Source: an uncultured Oscillospiraceae bacterium (GTDB taxonomy: Bacteria > Bacillota > Clostridia > Oscillospirales > Acutalibacteraceae). Taken from it: DNA of 64,000 bases. The notes under the pieces are model-generated. The model was not told where the DNA came from. It ran no database searches and saw only the letters and a program-made list of their open reading frames with translations. Below, one piece after another: positions 8,904 to 16,663 of the stretch. The translations under genes were made by a program, and so were the position numbers. Position 1 is the stretch's first letter. Each line of letters opens with the position of its first letter. The stretch spans positions 1 to 64,000 of the forward strand of contig CAUGOD010000010.1 of the NCBI GenBank assembly GCA_959601025.1, read 5' to 3'.

Positions 8904-8994
8904 AAAAATCTCCATTTCCTGTTGAGTTTGAGACGGTTTCAGCCAACGGTCGAAATTGCCGCGGCGCGTTTTGCGGCTAAGAAACAAATTCCGC
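8895..8994 (-). repeat. Repeated 5' leader element, copy 1 (dusB)
   Basis: About 100 bases including the ribosome binding site and start codon of dusB match the leader of tsaD at 14357-14454. Shared blocks are the GCCGCAAAACG segment, GCGGCAATTTCG, CCGTTGG and GAAACCGTCTCAAA, then the RBS. GCCGC and GCGGC flanking the AAAACG-containing segment can form a short hairpin. Confidence 0.75.
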
Positions 8995-9093
8995 CGTGAA
9001 AAGGCGGAAGCATCGTATTTTCACGCCAGCTTCCTGTCCGGGGCGGGCGGATGCCGCTAAGACGGCGGCGTGACCCGTAAGCGGCGGGACAGT

Positions 9094-9134
9094 CAAAAGG
9101 CATGGGATATATTCCAATACCGCCATGCCTTTTG
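9094..9134. terminator. Hairpin, probable terminator of queT
   Basis: CAAAAGGCATGG and CCATGCCTTTTG form a perfect 12-bp inverted repeat with A/T-rich outer ends, positioned 50-90 bases after the queT stop and before the dusB leader. Confidence 0.6.
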
Positions 9135-9183
9135 CCGTTGCCTTATTCATTTCTCCGCGCGGATACCTCTGTGTGCGGCGCGG

Positions 9184-9714
9184 TTATTTCCCGAATACAA
9201 CCCTTGCCGCGCCGGAACGGTCAAGCGCCGTGTACAGTATAAGGCCGCAGACCGTGCAGGCGGCAAGCTGGCCCAGGCCGACATACAGCATATTCAGCCC
9301 GTACATGGTCCATGAGAAGCCATAGAAGGCGATCGTTAGCTCCAATCCGACCACCACCGCATTGACCAGCACCGGCGGCAGGGTGGCGAGAACCGGTAGA
9401 CCCTTGAGCTTTACGCCGCGCAGCCGATAGGTCAGGAGGGCGGCGATCAGGGTAGCCAGGGGGCCAAAGAGGATGTCCCATGCCCCGGCGGGATTGGCCC
9501 CCATCATCAGGCCGACGAGGTTGGAGACCAGGCAGCCGACCGCCAGACCGGGAATGGCCGCCGGGGTGAAGGCCGGCAGGATCGTAAGCATCTCCGACAC
9601 GCGGAACTGAACCGCGCCGAAGGCGGCCGCCGGGACGGCGAGCGTCAGCGCCGCGTACATGGCGGCGATCAGCCCGGCCTCCGCCAGACGGCGCAGGGCG
9701 TTGTTGGTTTTCAT
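9184..9714 (-). CDS. queT: QueT-type ECF S-component (queuosine precursor transporter)
   Basis: A 176-residue protein of about five membrane helices. The motif QFRVSEMLTILPAF, the small-residue helix IPGLAVGCLVSN and the DILFGPLATLIAA segment are those of the QueT family. These S-components capture a queuosine precursor and work with a shared ECF module (EcfA, EcfA', EcfT), which is not in this window. AAAGGAAG precedes the ATG. Transcription starts from a consensus promoter 175 bases upstream and passes through a structured leader, suggesting control by the precursor. Confidence 0.87.
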   Translation of the reverse strand: MKTNNALRRLAEAGLIAAMYAALTLAVPAAAFGAVQFRVSEMLTILPAFTPAAIPGLAVGCLVSNLVGLMMGANPAGAWDILFGPLATLIAALLTYRLRGVKLKGLPVLATLPPVLVNAVVVGLELTIAFYGFSWTMYGLNMLYVGLGQLAACTVCGLILYTALDRSGAARVVFGK

Positions 9715-9859
9715 AAAGGTCTTCCTTTCACAGGAAAAGCGCGCGGCGAGTTTCCGCCGCGGACTCTTTTCCCCTAGTTTTATTCTGACAGGGATGGGTT
9801 CCCTGTCCGGTCAGGATGGTCGCGAACTGACCGGCGGCCCGCAGGAAAGCGGGACCGCA
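9715..9859 (-). promoter_or_regulatory. Structured 5' leader of queT, candidate riboswitch
   Basis: The ~145-nt leader folds into four successive hairpins: 9834-9858, 9807-9834, 9787-9807 (GACAGGG/CCCTGTC) and a GC-rich stem 9742-9761 shortly before the RBS. After the third stem the RNA reads AGAATAAAACTAGGGG, resembling the A-rich tail of preQ1 riboswitches. The loop (AACCCAT) is shorter than in preQ1-I, and I cannot match preQ1-II or -III with confidence. It is a candidate because it precedes a queuosine-precursor transporter. Confidence 0.5.
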
Positions 9860-9865
9860 AGGATT

Positions 9866-9894
9866 ACTATAGCCCGGCGGGCGAAAATTGTCAA
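9866..9894 (-). promoter_or_regulatory. Sigma-A promoter of queT
   Basis: TTGACA (9894-9889) and TATAGT (9871-9866) with a 17-base spacer on the minus strand. Confidence 0.88.
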
Positions 9895-9943
9895 GCAGCG
9901 GCGGCGAAAGACCGGGAAAATCCTTCCGAAATACTATGCGCAT

Positions 9944-9998
9944 GGGCGGTAAAAGAAAACCCCCTCCACGCAAAGCAATCGTTTTGCGTGGAGGGGGA
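9944..9998 (-). terminator. Terminator after the small membrane protein gene
   Basis: CCCCCTCCACGCAAA pairs with TTTGCGTGGAGGGGG. On the minus strand it is followed by TTTTCTTTTA. It isolates the queT promoter from the upstream genes. Confidence 0.88.
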
Positions 9999-10009
9999 GT
10001 GGCATGGAC

Positions 10010-10387
10010 TCATTTGCCGTTCTGCTGCGATTTTCGGCGAAGAGAGAATCCCGAAATCAGGGCGCCCACGGCAAACACACCGGCCAGCAGCGGGCTGTAG
10101 ACGGGATAGAATACCCGGAAGCCGTATACCAGCGTCAACGACGCCGACAGGTTCACCAATGCAAAAACCCCGGTCAGGACAACGCTCCCCACCGACCCTT
10201 CCCGCAGGAGGAAGGCCACGGCAAGCAGGCCGCCGAAGAGCAGAGGCCAGAGCCAGTAAAACAGGGCGGAGGGAAGAAGGCTCAGGGTGACAATCCCCGC
10301 CCTCTGAATACCGTGGGTCAGGAAAGGATAGAGAAAGGCTGCGATACTTAAAAGAAACAGACTGATACCGTATCCAATTTTCCGCAT
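10010..10387 (-). CDS. Small four-helix membrane protein, unknown
   Basis: A 125-residue product made almost entirely of four hydrophobic stretches (about residues 5-25, 30-60, 65-88 and 92-115), with a basic C-terminus RRKSQQNGK. No family is recognised. It follows the secreted-protein gene by only 25 bases on the same strand and precedes a clear terminator, so it may be the last gene of that unit, although its base composition is GC-rich like the genome and unlike its AT-rich neighbour. Confidence 0.6.
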   Translation of the reverse strand: MRKIGYGISLFLLSIAAFLYPFLTHGIQRAGIVTLSLLPSALFYWLWPLLFGGLLAVAFLLREGSVGSVVLTGVFALVNLSASLTLVYGFRVFYPVYSPLLAGVFAVGALISGFSLRRKSQQNGK

Positions 10388-10412
10388 AGGGCGCCGCCTC
10401 TTTCATAAGAAA

Positions 10413-11141
10413 TTATGCTTCATATAAGAAATTATCCAGTTCTGTGTCCCATGAACCAGAATTACGGCTAAGCGTTACTATATATGAAACGCCCACTAAA
10501 GAGCCTCCATTTACAGCGGCAACGGGTTTCCAATTAGAAGGGCTGTATGTCCAAGTTCGCTGTTTGCTATAATCATTACGAACGGTTTGGCTAAATGTTG
10601 CTCCTCCGCCAATGAGACATCCCTGTTGTGTGATGTTGGCTTTCGCAGAGGACATACGAACGCCTCCAGAAAAATACGTTCCGCTTCCTGCACCGGAAAC
10701 CTCGCCGTCAATACGAGTCATATTGACATAAGTATCTCCGCCGCTAGTGATTTCGTCGTAATAAATTGTTAGACTCATTTTTATAGTCAGGCTCTTGTCA
10801 TTAATCCATTTGTAATTGCTCCCTCCACCAGAGCGCGCAGCATATACTTCATTTTTTATTTCATCCAATTTGGCGGAATCGACTGGAACGATATTCATGA
10901 ATTCCGTTGAATAACTTTTTATTGAATCGCCTGATCTTGATATGATGCTACAGTTACTCAAACAAGTGGTTTTTGATATTTGTAGATAATTGTCTTCTTC
11001 TTTTATAGTATCTGCATTTTGTATAAATGCGGTTATATTTTCAACCTCTTCTAAACTTTCATTCGGGGTAGCGGCACTAATTGGTAAACAGGCGCTCAGA
11101 CAAATGACTATTGAAAGAATACTGATAAAAAATTTTTTCAT
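10413..11141 (-). CDS. Secreted protein of unknown function, AT-rich
   Basis: A 242-residue product with a classical signal peptide (MKKFFISIL..., cleavage after PISAA near residue 24) and no membrane anchor or lipobox. The mature part is rich in Ser, Thr, Gly and Tyr, with a glycine-rich SGAGSGTYFSGGVRMSSAK stretch and a tryptophan-rich C-terminal region, suggesting a beta-rich extracellular domain. The family is not recognised. AAGGAGG lies 10 bases before the ATG. The gene and its upstream region are visibly AT-rich against GC-rich neighbours, which points to acquisition from elsewhere. A 12-base direct repeat ATAAGAAATTAT flanks its stop codon. Confidence 0.7.
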   Translation of the reverse strand: MKKFFISILSIVICLSACLPISAATPNESLEEVENITAFIQNADTIKEEDNYLQISKTTCLSNCSIISRSGDSIKSYSTEFMNIVPVDSAKLDEIKNEVYAARSGGGSNYKWINDKSLTIKMSLTIYYDEITSGGDTYVNMTRIDGEVSGAGSGTYFSGGVRMSSAKANITQQGCLIGGGATFSQTVRNDYSKQRTWTYSPSNWKPVAAVNGGSLVGVSYIVTLSRNSGSWDTELDNFLYEA

Positions 11142-11239
11142 AGAAATGCGACCTCCTTCTTTTTCGATTTTTCATATTAACTTTGTAGAATCAACGACTG
11201 GACATTGGAATCACCACCCTTAATTTACTTTCAATAGTA

Positions 11240-11268
11240 AAAATATCATATAATTACTTTATTGTCAA
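11240..11268 (-). promoter_or_regulatory. Promoter of the AT-rich secreted-protein gene
   Basis: TTGACA (11268-11263), 17 bases, TATTTT (11245-11240) on the minus strand, about 100 bases before the start codon. Confidence 0.55.
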
Positions 11269-11287
11269 TAAAATACAATCAATACAC

Positions 11288-11323
11288 GTAAAAATCCCCC
11301 GCACCGTATGGTGCGAGGGATTT
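11288..11323 (-). terminator. Terminator of pckG
   Basis: On the minus strand CCCTCGCACC pairs with GGTGCGGGGG around a short loop, followed by ATTTTTACG. Confidence 0.85.
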
Positions 11324-11338
11324 CCATTGCCTTGCGGC

Positions 11339-13132
11339 TTATTTCTTCAGGTTGGCCTTCAGGGCCGCGAGTTCGTCCTCCAGCTCCTTCGGCAGCTTGT
11401 CGCCGAACTTCTGGTAGAATTCCTCAATACCGTCGGCTTCCTTCGCCCACAGCTCCTTGTCAACATCGAGAATCTTCTCCAGCGATTCCTCGGAAACCTC
11501 GCCTTCCAGGCCCTCGATATTGATGTCCTTCGCATAGGGGATGTAGCCGATCGCGGTCTCCTGCGCGTCTACCTCGCCGTCGCAGCGCTTGAGAATCCAT
11601 TCGAGCACACGGAGGTTGTCGCCGAAGCCCGGCCACATAAAGTTGCCTTCGTCGTCCTTGCGGAACCAGTTGACGTTGAAGATTTTCGGCGCCTTCTCGG
11701 GATCGAGGCCCGCGCCGATATCGATCCAGTGCTGCCAGTAGTCGGCCATATGGTAGCCGCAGAAGGGCAACATCGCCATCGGGTCGCGGCGGACAACGCC
11801 GACCGCACCGGCCGCGGCCGCGGTGGTTTCGGACGCCATGATGGAGCCGACGAACACGCCGTGGTTCCAGTCCCGGGACTGATAGCACAGGGGGGCCAGC
11901 TTCGCACGGCGGCCGCCGAACACAAACGCGGAGATCGGCACGCCCTGCGGGTTCTCAAACTCACTGCTCAGGCAGGGGCAGTTGACGGCCGGCGCCGTGA
12001 AGCGGCTGTTGGGATGGGCCAGCTTCTTGCCTTCGGCGACGTATTCCGGGCCGTTGACCTTGCTGCCGGTCCACTCTTCCGCGTTGACAGGCGGATTCTT
12101 GTCGAGGCCTTCCCACCACACGGTGTTGTCGTCCAGGTTGCGGGCCACATTGGTAAAGATGGTGCCCTTCTGGGTGGAAATCAGCGCGTTGGGATTGGAC
12201 TTCATATTGGTGCCGGGAGCCACGCCGAAGAAGCCGTTCTCCGGGTTGATGGCGTACAGACGGCCGTCCTCGCCCTTGCGGATCCAGGAGATGTCGTCGC
12301 CGACGCACCAGACTTTATAGCCCTTCTTCTTATAGCCTTCCGGCGGGATGAGCATGGCGAGGTTGGTCTTGCCGCAGGCGGACGGGAAAGCGGCGCAGAT
12401 ATACTTCACTTCGCCCTGCGGGTTTTCCACGCCGAGGATGAGCATATGCTCGGCCTGCCAGCCCTCGTTCTTGCCCTGATAGGACGCGATACGGAGCGCG
12501 AAGCACTTTTTGCCGAGAAGGACGTTTCCGCCGTAGGCGGAGTTGACCGAGATGATGGTGTTGTCCTCCGGGAACTGGCAAATCCATCTCTTTTCCGGAT
12601 CCACGTCGCACTTACAGTGCAGGCCGCGCACCCAGTCGTTGCTGTCGCCGAGAACGTCCAGAACCTTCTTGCCTACCCGGGTCATGATGCTCATGTTGAG
12701 CACGACATAGATGGAGTCGGTCAGCTCGATACCCGCCTTGGAGAAGGGGGAACCGACCGGACCCATGGAATAGGGGATGACGTACATCGTCCGGCCGCGG
12801 TAGCTGCCGCGCGCGATGTCGTACAGCATTTTATAGGCTTTCTCCGGGTCCATCCAGTGGTTGGTGGGGCCGGCGTCCTCTTCCTTTTTCGAGCAGATGA
12901 GGGTGCGATCCTCCACGCGGGCCACGTCGTTCGGCGCGGTGCGGTGGTAGTAGCAGCCCGGCAGCTTTTCCTGGTTCAGCTCAATCATTTCGCCGGTCCG
13001 GCAGGCTTCGGCGCGAAGGGCTTCCAGCTGCTCCTCGGAACCGTCGATCCAGACAATATTGTCCGGCTGCACCAGGGCGACTTTGTCCTCGATCCAGTCA
13101 AGAACAGACTTATTGTTCGTCATGTTCGTCAT
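11339..13132 (-). CDS. pckG: Phosphoenolpyruvate carboxykinase (GTP)
   Basis: Interconverts oxaloacetate and phosphoenolpyruvate with GTP/GDP. The 597-residue length and motifs are those of the GTP-dependent family, not the ATP family: the P-loop AAFPSACGKTNLAML, the RTMYVIPYSMGP block, ENGFFGVAPGTN and FGGRRAKLAPL. It is a single gene with its own promoter and terminator. AAAGGAG lies 10 bases before the first of two closely spaced ATGs. In anaerobic Clostridia this enzyme often runs in the carboxylating direction towards succinate/propionate; that direction here is inference. Confidence 0.96.
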   Translation of the reverse strand: MTNMTNNKSVLDWIEDKVALVQPDNIVWIDGSEEQLEALRAEACRTGEMIELNQEKLPGCYYHRTAPNDVARVEDRTLICSKKEEDAGPTNHWMDPEKAYKMLYDIARGSYRGRTMYVIPYSMGPVGSPFSKAGIELTDSIYVVLNMSIMTRVGKKVLDVLGDSNDWVRGLHCKCDVDPEKRWICQFPEDNTIISVNSAYGGNVLLGKKCFALRIASYQGKNEGWQAEHMLILGVENPQGEVKYICAAFPSACGKTNLAMLIPPEGYKKKGYKVWCVGDDISWIRKGEDGRLYAINPENGFFGVAPGTNMKSNPNALISTQKGTIFTNVARNLDDNTVWWEGLDKNPPVNAEEWTGSKVNGPEYVAEGKKLAHPNSRFTAPAVNCPCLSSEFENPQGVPISAFVFGGRRAKLAPLCYQSRDWNHGVFVGSIMASETTAAAAGAVGVVRRDPMAMLPFCGYHMADYWQHWIDIGAGLDPEKAPKIFNVNWFRKDDEGNFMWPGFGDNLRVLEWILKRCDGEVDAQETAIGYIPYAKDINIEGLEGEVSEESLEKILDVDKELWAKEADGIEEFYQKFGDKLPKELEDELAALKANLKK

Positions 13133-13214
13133 CGTTTCTATACTCCTTTCGATTGTCCCGGCTTTCGTGAGAAGGCCGTATCCTTTTTACAGGAAAAAAT
13201 CGCTATCAGGCTTT

Positions 13215-13244
13215 ATTATAGTCTATCCGGATGGAATTACGCAA
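13215..13244 (-). promoter_or_regulatory. Promoter of pckG
   Basis: TATAAT (13220-13215) with TTGCGT (13244-13239), an 18-base spacer, on the minus strand, about 85 bases before the start. Confidence 0.6.
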
Positions 13245-13333
13245 TATCCAAAATGTGAATATTTTGATAATTTTTTAACGTTTTGTCGGTAAAGGTGCAT
13301 TTTTGGCCGGGACATCCTGCAAATCAACAGGGT

Positions 13334-14365
13334 TCAACAAAAAAATCCGCCCTCAATCGGCATTGTTGCGCAAGCGTTGAGGTCCAGTCCTGCCGTGTTC
13401 CCTGCCAGCCATTCATAGTAGGCCTGGGCGCCGACCATCGCGGCGTTATCCCCGCAGAGGGGGAGGGGCGGCGCATACAGCGCATATCCCCGCCGGCGGC
13501 ATTCCGCTTTCATTCGCGCCCTCAGTCCGGAATTGGCGGACACGCCGCCGGCCAACACCACCGTTTTCAATCCGGAGTCCTCCGCGGCGCGTAGGGTGTT
13601 CCCCGCCAGCATGTCCACCGCCGTCCTTTGGAAGGAGGCGCAGAGGTCGTCGAGGTTCACCGGTTCCCCTTTTTGCTCTGCGTTGTGCAGCAAATTGATG
13701 ACCGCCGTTTTCAGTCCGGAAAAGCTGAAATCGTAACACGGCGAGCCGTCCGGCGCTTCCACCCGCGGATGCGGAAGGGAATAGGCGTCGGGGTTGCCCA
13801 TCGCGGCCCGCCGGTCGAGCGCCACTCCGCCGGGATAGGGCATCCCCATCGCCCGCGCCGCTTTGTCGTAGCATTCTCCCGCCGCGTCATCCCGGGTTCG
13901 GCCGAGGACGGTGAAGCGGGTATAGTCTTCCACCCGGACGATATGGCTGTGCCCGCCCGACGCCACCAGGCAGAGGAAGGGCGGCTCCAGCTCCGGATAC
14001 GCGAGATAATTGGCGGCGATATGGGAACGGAGATGGTGAACGGGGAGCAACGGCTTCCCGGAGGAAAGCGCCAGCCCCTTGGCGAAGTTTACGCCGACCA
14101 GCAGCGCGCCGATTAGGCCGGGCGCGTAGGTCACCGCCACCGCGTCAAGCTTCTCAAGGGGCGTATCCGCATCCTCCAGCGCCTGCCGTACCACGCCGGA
14201 AATGGCTTCCGCATGACGGCGGCTGGCGATTTCCGGTACGACGCCGCCGTACAGGCGATGCTCCTCCACCTGGGAGGCGACAACGTTGGACAGCGCCTTT
14301 CTCCCGTCCTCCACCACGGCGGCGGCGGTTTCGTCACAGGAGGACTCGATTGCCAAAATTTTCAT
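13334..14365 (-). CDS. tsaD: tRNA N6-threonylcarbamoyladenosine transferase subunit TsaD
   Basis: Catalytic subunit that attaches threonylcarbamoyl to A37 of ANN-decoding tRNAs. The 343-residue product begins MKILAIESSCDETAAAVV, carries the metal-binding histidines in VHHLRSHIAA, SGGHSHIV, and DFSFSGLKTA, and ends in the family's MPIEGGFF. The frame is open for 71 more codons upstream, but the ATG at 14365 is right by homology and RBS. The leader repeats that of dusB, another tRNA modification gene. tsaB and tsaE are not in the window, though rimI lies just upstream. Confidence 0.95.
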   Translation of the reverse strand: MKILAIESSCDETAAAVVEDGRKALSNVVASQVEEHRLYGGVVPEIASRRHAEAISGVVRQALEDADTPLEKLDAVAVTYAPGLIGALLVGVNFAKGLALSSGKPLLPVHHLRSHIAANYLAYPELEPPFLCLVASGGHSHIVRVEDYTRFTVLGRTRDDAAGECYDKAARAMGMPYPGGVALDRRAAMGNPDAYSLPHPRVEAPDGSPCYDFSFSGLKTAVINLLHNAEQKGEPVNLDDLCASFQRTAVDMLAGNTLRAAEDSGLKTVVLAGGVSANSGLRARMKAECRRRGYALYAPPLPLCGDNAAMVGAQAYYEWLAGNTAGLDLNACATMPIEGGFFC

Positions 14366-14454
14366 AAGGATCTCCATTCCTTGCTGAATTTGAGACGGTT
14401 TCGACCAACGGCCGAAATTGCCGCAACACGTTTTGCGGCAAAGGAACAATTCCG
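14357..14454 (-). repeat. Repeated 5' leader element, copy 2 (tsaD)
   Basis: Matches the dusB leader at 8895-8994 over nearly its whole length, ending at the start codon. No promoter is obvious between it and the terminator at 14510, so either the element carries one I cannot see or tsaD depends on read-through. Confidence 0.75.
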
Positions 14455-14507
14455 CGCGCCTGGGAGCCGGGAGAACGGGAAGGAGGGGAGGAGAGGAAGG
14501 GAAGGAT

Positions 14508-14547
14508 TGTGAAAAAAGAGCGGCGACGGGGAACGCCCCGCGCCGCC
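14508..14547 (-). terminator. Terminator of the polA-rimI-tautomerase operon
   Basis: On the minus strand GCGGCGCGGGG pairs with CCCCGTCGCCGC and is followed by TCTTTTTTCAC. A purine-rich tract fills the space from here to the tsaD leader. Confidence 0.85.
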
Positions 14548-14599
14548 CTATCGGCCTTCCCGTTTTTCCGGGCTTCAATTGCTTTCAAGGCCCGACGGA

Positions 14600-14851
14600 T
14601 CAGCGGCCGTTCATTTCCTCATCGCTGTAAAAGTACCCTGGCTTTTTATACAAACGGTCTATTTTGTCGTGTATCTCCGGTTTGTATACAGCACGCGGCC
14701 ATTCGGAGGAGGAAATCTCCTCGATTCCGACGGTGATATAATCCTCTGACGCGCCCATGGTTTCTTTCAATGCGGCGACAATTTTTTCGGTCAGGGCGCG
14801 CTTTTGCTCCTCCGTGCGTCCCGGCCAGAGCTTTACCTGTACATGAGGCAT
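14600..14851 (-). CDS. 4-oxalocrotonate tautomerase family protein
   Basis: An 83-residue protein starting MPHVQVKLWPGRT. The proline exposed after removal of Met is the catalytic base of this family, and EEQKRALTEKIVAAL is the usual first helix. The ~20 residues after the core (KIDRLYKKPGYFYSDEEM) extend it beyond the minimal 62-residue form. The substrate is unknown. It is the last gene of the minus-strand operon before a strong terminator, 30 bases after rimI. Confidence 0.85.
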   Translation of the reverse strand: MPHVQVKLWPGRTEEQKRALTEKIVAALKETMGASEDYITVGIEEISSSEWPRAVYKPEIHDKIDRLYKKPGYFYSDEEMNGR

Positions 14852-14881
14852 ACGACGGCCACCTTTCTGTAATTGCGCTGA

Positions 14882-15355
14882 TTAAAAATACAGCGAGTAT
14901 ATTGCGGCATCTTCCTTGGGGGAATCGTAGAAGTCGGGGCGGACGCCGTCCTTTTCAAAGCCGAACTTTTCATACAGCGCGATCGCCCGCGCATTGGAAA
15001 CCCGCACCTCCAGCGTGATCCGCTTCAGCTCGTGACGCTCGGCATATTCGATGGTTTCCTTCATCAGGGCGGAGGCGATTCCCTCCCGGCGGCGGCCGGG
15101 GTGGACCACCAGGCTGGTGATATAGCCTTCGTCCAGAATGTGATGCATCCCGATATAGCCGACGGCGCTTTCCGCCTCCACATCCTCGGCGACGTAAAAA
15201 ACCGCGAGGGGATTCTGCAGCTCCTCCGCCAGCGCGTCATAGGACCAGGGGCGGGAGAAAGCCGCGCTTTCCATATTGGCGAGATCGTCGAGATGGTCGG
15301 CGTGCATGGGGGTGATGGCAATGCCCGCAGGAGGTTTGCTGCTGTGTTCATCCAT
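14882..15355 (-). CDS. rimI: GNAT N-acetyltransferase RimI-like
   Basis: A 157-residue GNAT protein: the acetyl-CoA motif HPGRRREGIASALM (motif A), beta-4 YITSLVV, then ITLEVRVSNARAIALYEKFGF, which is diagnostic of the RimI group that acetylates N-terminal alanine of ribosomal protein S18. RimI usually sits beside tsaB/tsaD; here tsaD follows just downstream beyond a terminator. The first ATG is used (GAGGG upstream); an internal ATG about 17 residues later is possible. Confidence 0.86.
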   Translation of the reverse strand: MDEHSSKPPAGIAITPMHADHLDDLANMESAAFSRPWSYDALAEELQNPLAVFYVAEDVEAESAVGYIGMHHILDEGYITSLVVHPGRRREGIASALMKETIEYAERHELKRITLEVRVSNARAIALYEKFGFEKDGVRPDFYDSPKEDAAIYSLYF

Positions 15356-15412
15356 AAAGAAAACCCTCTTCGTCCGTTGTTCGCGTCGTCTCCATCCATC
15401 GGCCGTCCGGCT

Positions 15413-15874
15413 TTACGCCGGGTCCGCCGGTTTGCCGATTGCGTCGGCCAGCGCCTCCGCGGCCCGTTCCAGCGCGTCGCGGGTGCGGCGGTAAAGCGCC
15501 AGGTTGCCGCCGTAGGGATCGGGGATATCCAATACCCGGATACGGGAGGGATCGGCCCCCATGGAGACCGCCGCCATCGCATGGGACGGGCTCATTACGG
15601 CGATCAGATCCGCCTGCCGCAGAAGCTCCGGCGTGACCGGACGGGAACGGTGGGCGGAGATGTCTACCGAAAGCTCCGCCATGGCTGCTACGGCGTTTTC
15701 GCTTGCCGACTGGCCGCTGGCGGCCAAGCCTGCGCTCTCCACTATTATATCCGACCGGCCGCGCTTGTCAAGCGCCCGCCGCATCAGCGCCGCCGCCATG
15801 GGGCTGCGGCAGGTATTCCCGGTGCAGACAAACAGGATGTTTTTCATATTGTTACTGTTGTTTTGTTCCTCCAT
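15413..15874 (-). CDS. Low-molecular-weight protein tyrosine/arginine phosphatase
   Basis: A 153-residue LMW phosphatase with the P-loop VCTGNTCRSP near the start (nucleophile Cys, then Arg) and the catalytic aspartate in LDIPDPYGG near the C-terminus. The Thr in CTGNTC resembles the YwlE-type arginine phosphatases; which residue it dephosphorylates cannot be decided here. Start at 15874 (MEEQ...) has AAAGGAG 12 bases upstream; a second ATG nine codons later (15847) begins at the conserved KNILFVC and is a fair alternative. Confidence 0.87.
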   Translation of the reverse strand: MEEQNNSNNMKNILFVCTGNTCRSPMAAALMRRALDKRGRSDIIVESAGLAASGQSASENAVAAMAELSVDISAHRSRPVTPELLRQADLIAVMSPSHAMAAVSMGADPSRIRVLDIPDPYGGNLALYRRTRDALERAAEALADAIGKPADPA

Positions 15875-15906
15875 GGGCCTTGTCCGCTCCTTTCCATTCC
15901 CGGCGC

Positions 15907-16563
15907 TTACTGGAGCCCCTTTGATGTTTCCACGGCGGCTATTCCCGCCGCCGCGGCTATTCCCTTCCGAATCCACCGGTCGATGAGGGCGGCCGTCTCC
16001 GCCGGGGAGAGCGCTGTATTGTCCAGCAGGGTCATCGGCGGTTCGGCGTCGGCCGCATTTTCCTTCAGCCAGCGGTTATAGGCCTGCGCGGCGGCGATAG
16101 CCTCCCGGCTTCCGCTGTTCCGCCAGAGAGGGCGTGCCTGCAGCCGTGCTTCCAGCGCCCCATCCTCCGCCACGAGGGCGAGATACCGCACAGAGGAATC
16201 CATACAGGGCTCGATCGGATACGGCGCGGCGCAGCCCGCCAGAACCACCGGACGGCCTCCCTGCGCAATACTTTTACACATCCTAAGCCATCGTTCGTAA
16301 TAGTCCCGGTACTGTCCGTCCGGGTCGTTGTACCGGTCTTCCCACAAGACGTCCGCTTCCATCACCAGATAGGCGGATTCTGTTTTGTACAGTTCCCGCA
16401 TGGCCGTGCTTTTTCCCGCCCCGCTCGCGCCGGTCACGACGAACAGGGGAAGGCGGCGCAGCGGGACAACAAAACCGCATTCCGGGCAGGCCATGCTCCG
16501 CCCATCCGGCGCAATGAGCTTGTCGGCGCGGTACATCCCGCAATGTTCGCAGATATTTTGCAT
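15907..16563 (-). CDS. P-loop kinase-like protein with N-terminal zinc ribbon
   Basis: A 218-residue product with two Cys pairs at the N-terminus (CEHCG and CPECG, about 23 residues apart) that should bind zinc, then a Walker A GASGAGKST and a kinase-like fold. Its closest general match is the nucleoside/shikimate-kinase-like P-loop group; the substrate is unknown. The ATG at 16563 is preferred to the ORF start at 16599 because the zinc ribbon begins immediately. It lies 100 bases downstream of polA and 32 bases before the phosphatase, so it is probably cotranscribed. Confidence 0.7.
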   Translation of the reverse strand: MQNICEHCGMYRADKLIAPDGRSMACPECGFVVPLRRLPLFVVTGASGAGKSTAMRELYKTESAYLVMEADVLWEDRYNDPDGQYRDYYERWLRMCKSIAQGGRPVVLAGCAAPYPIEPCMDSSVRYLALVAEDGALEARLQARPLWRNSGSREAIAAAQAYNRWLKENAADAEPPMTLLDNTALSPAETAALIDRWIRKGIAAAAGIAAVETSKGLQ

Positions 16564-16663
16564 GGGTGTTTTCCCCTCTTCATCGTGCCGTTTGTACACC
16601 GAGGGAACGGTCCGACTATTCCTTATTACCTATATAAAATACTCCCGGCGGGGGTGTGAGTCC

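Noticed and set aside
9715..9859. Naming the queT leader a preQ1 riboswitch
   Set aside because: The tail resembles the preQ1-I A-rich segment, but the loop is too short for the pseudoknot and the conserved ligand-contact cytosine is not evident. Reported as candidate only.
11327..13258. 643-codon plus-strand ORF antisense to pckG
   Set aside because: Shadow frame opposite a clear PEP carboxykinase; composition is that of reverse-strand codons.
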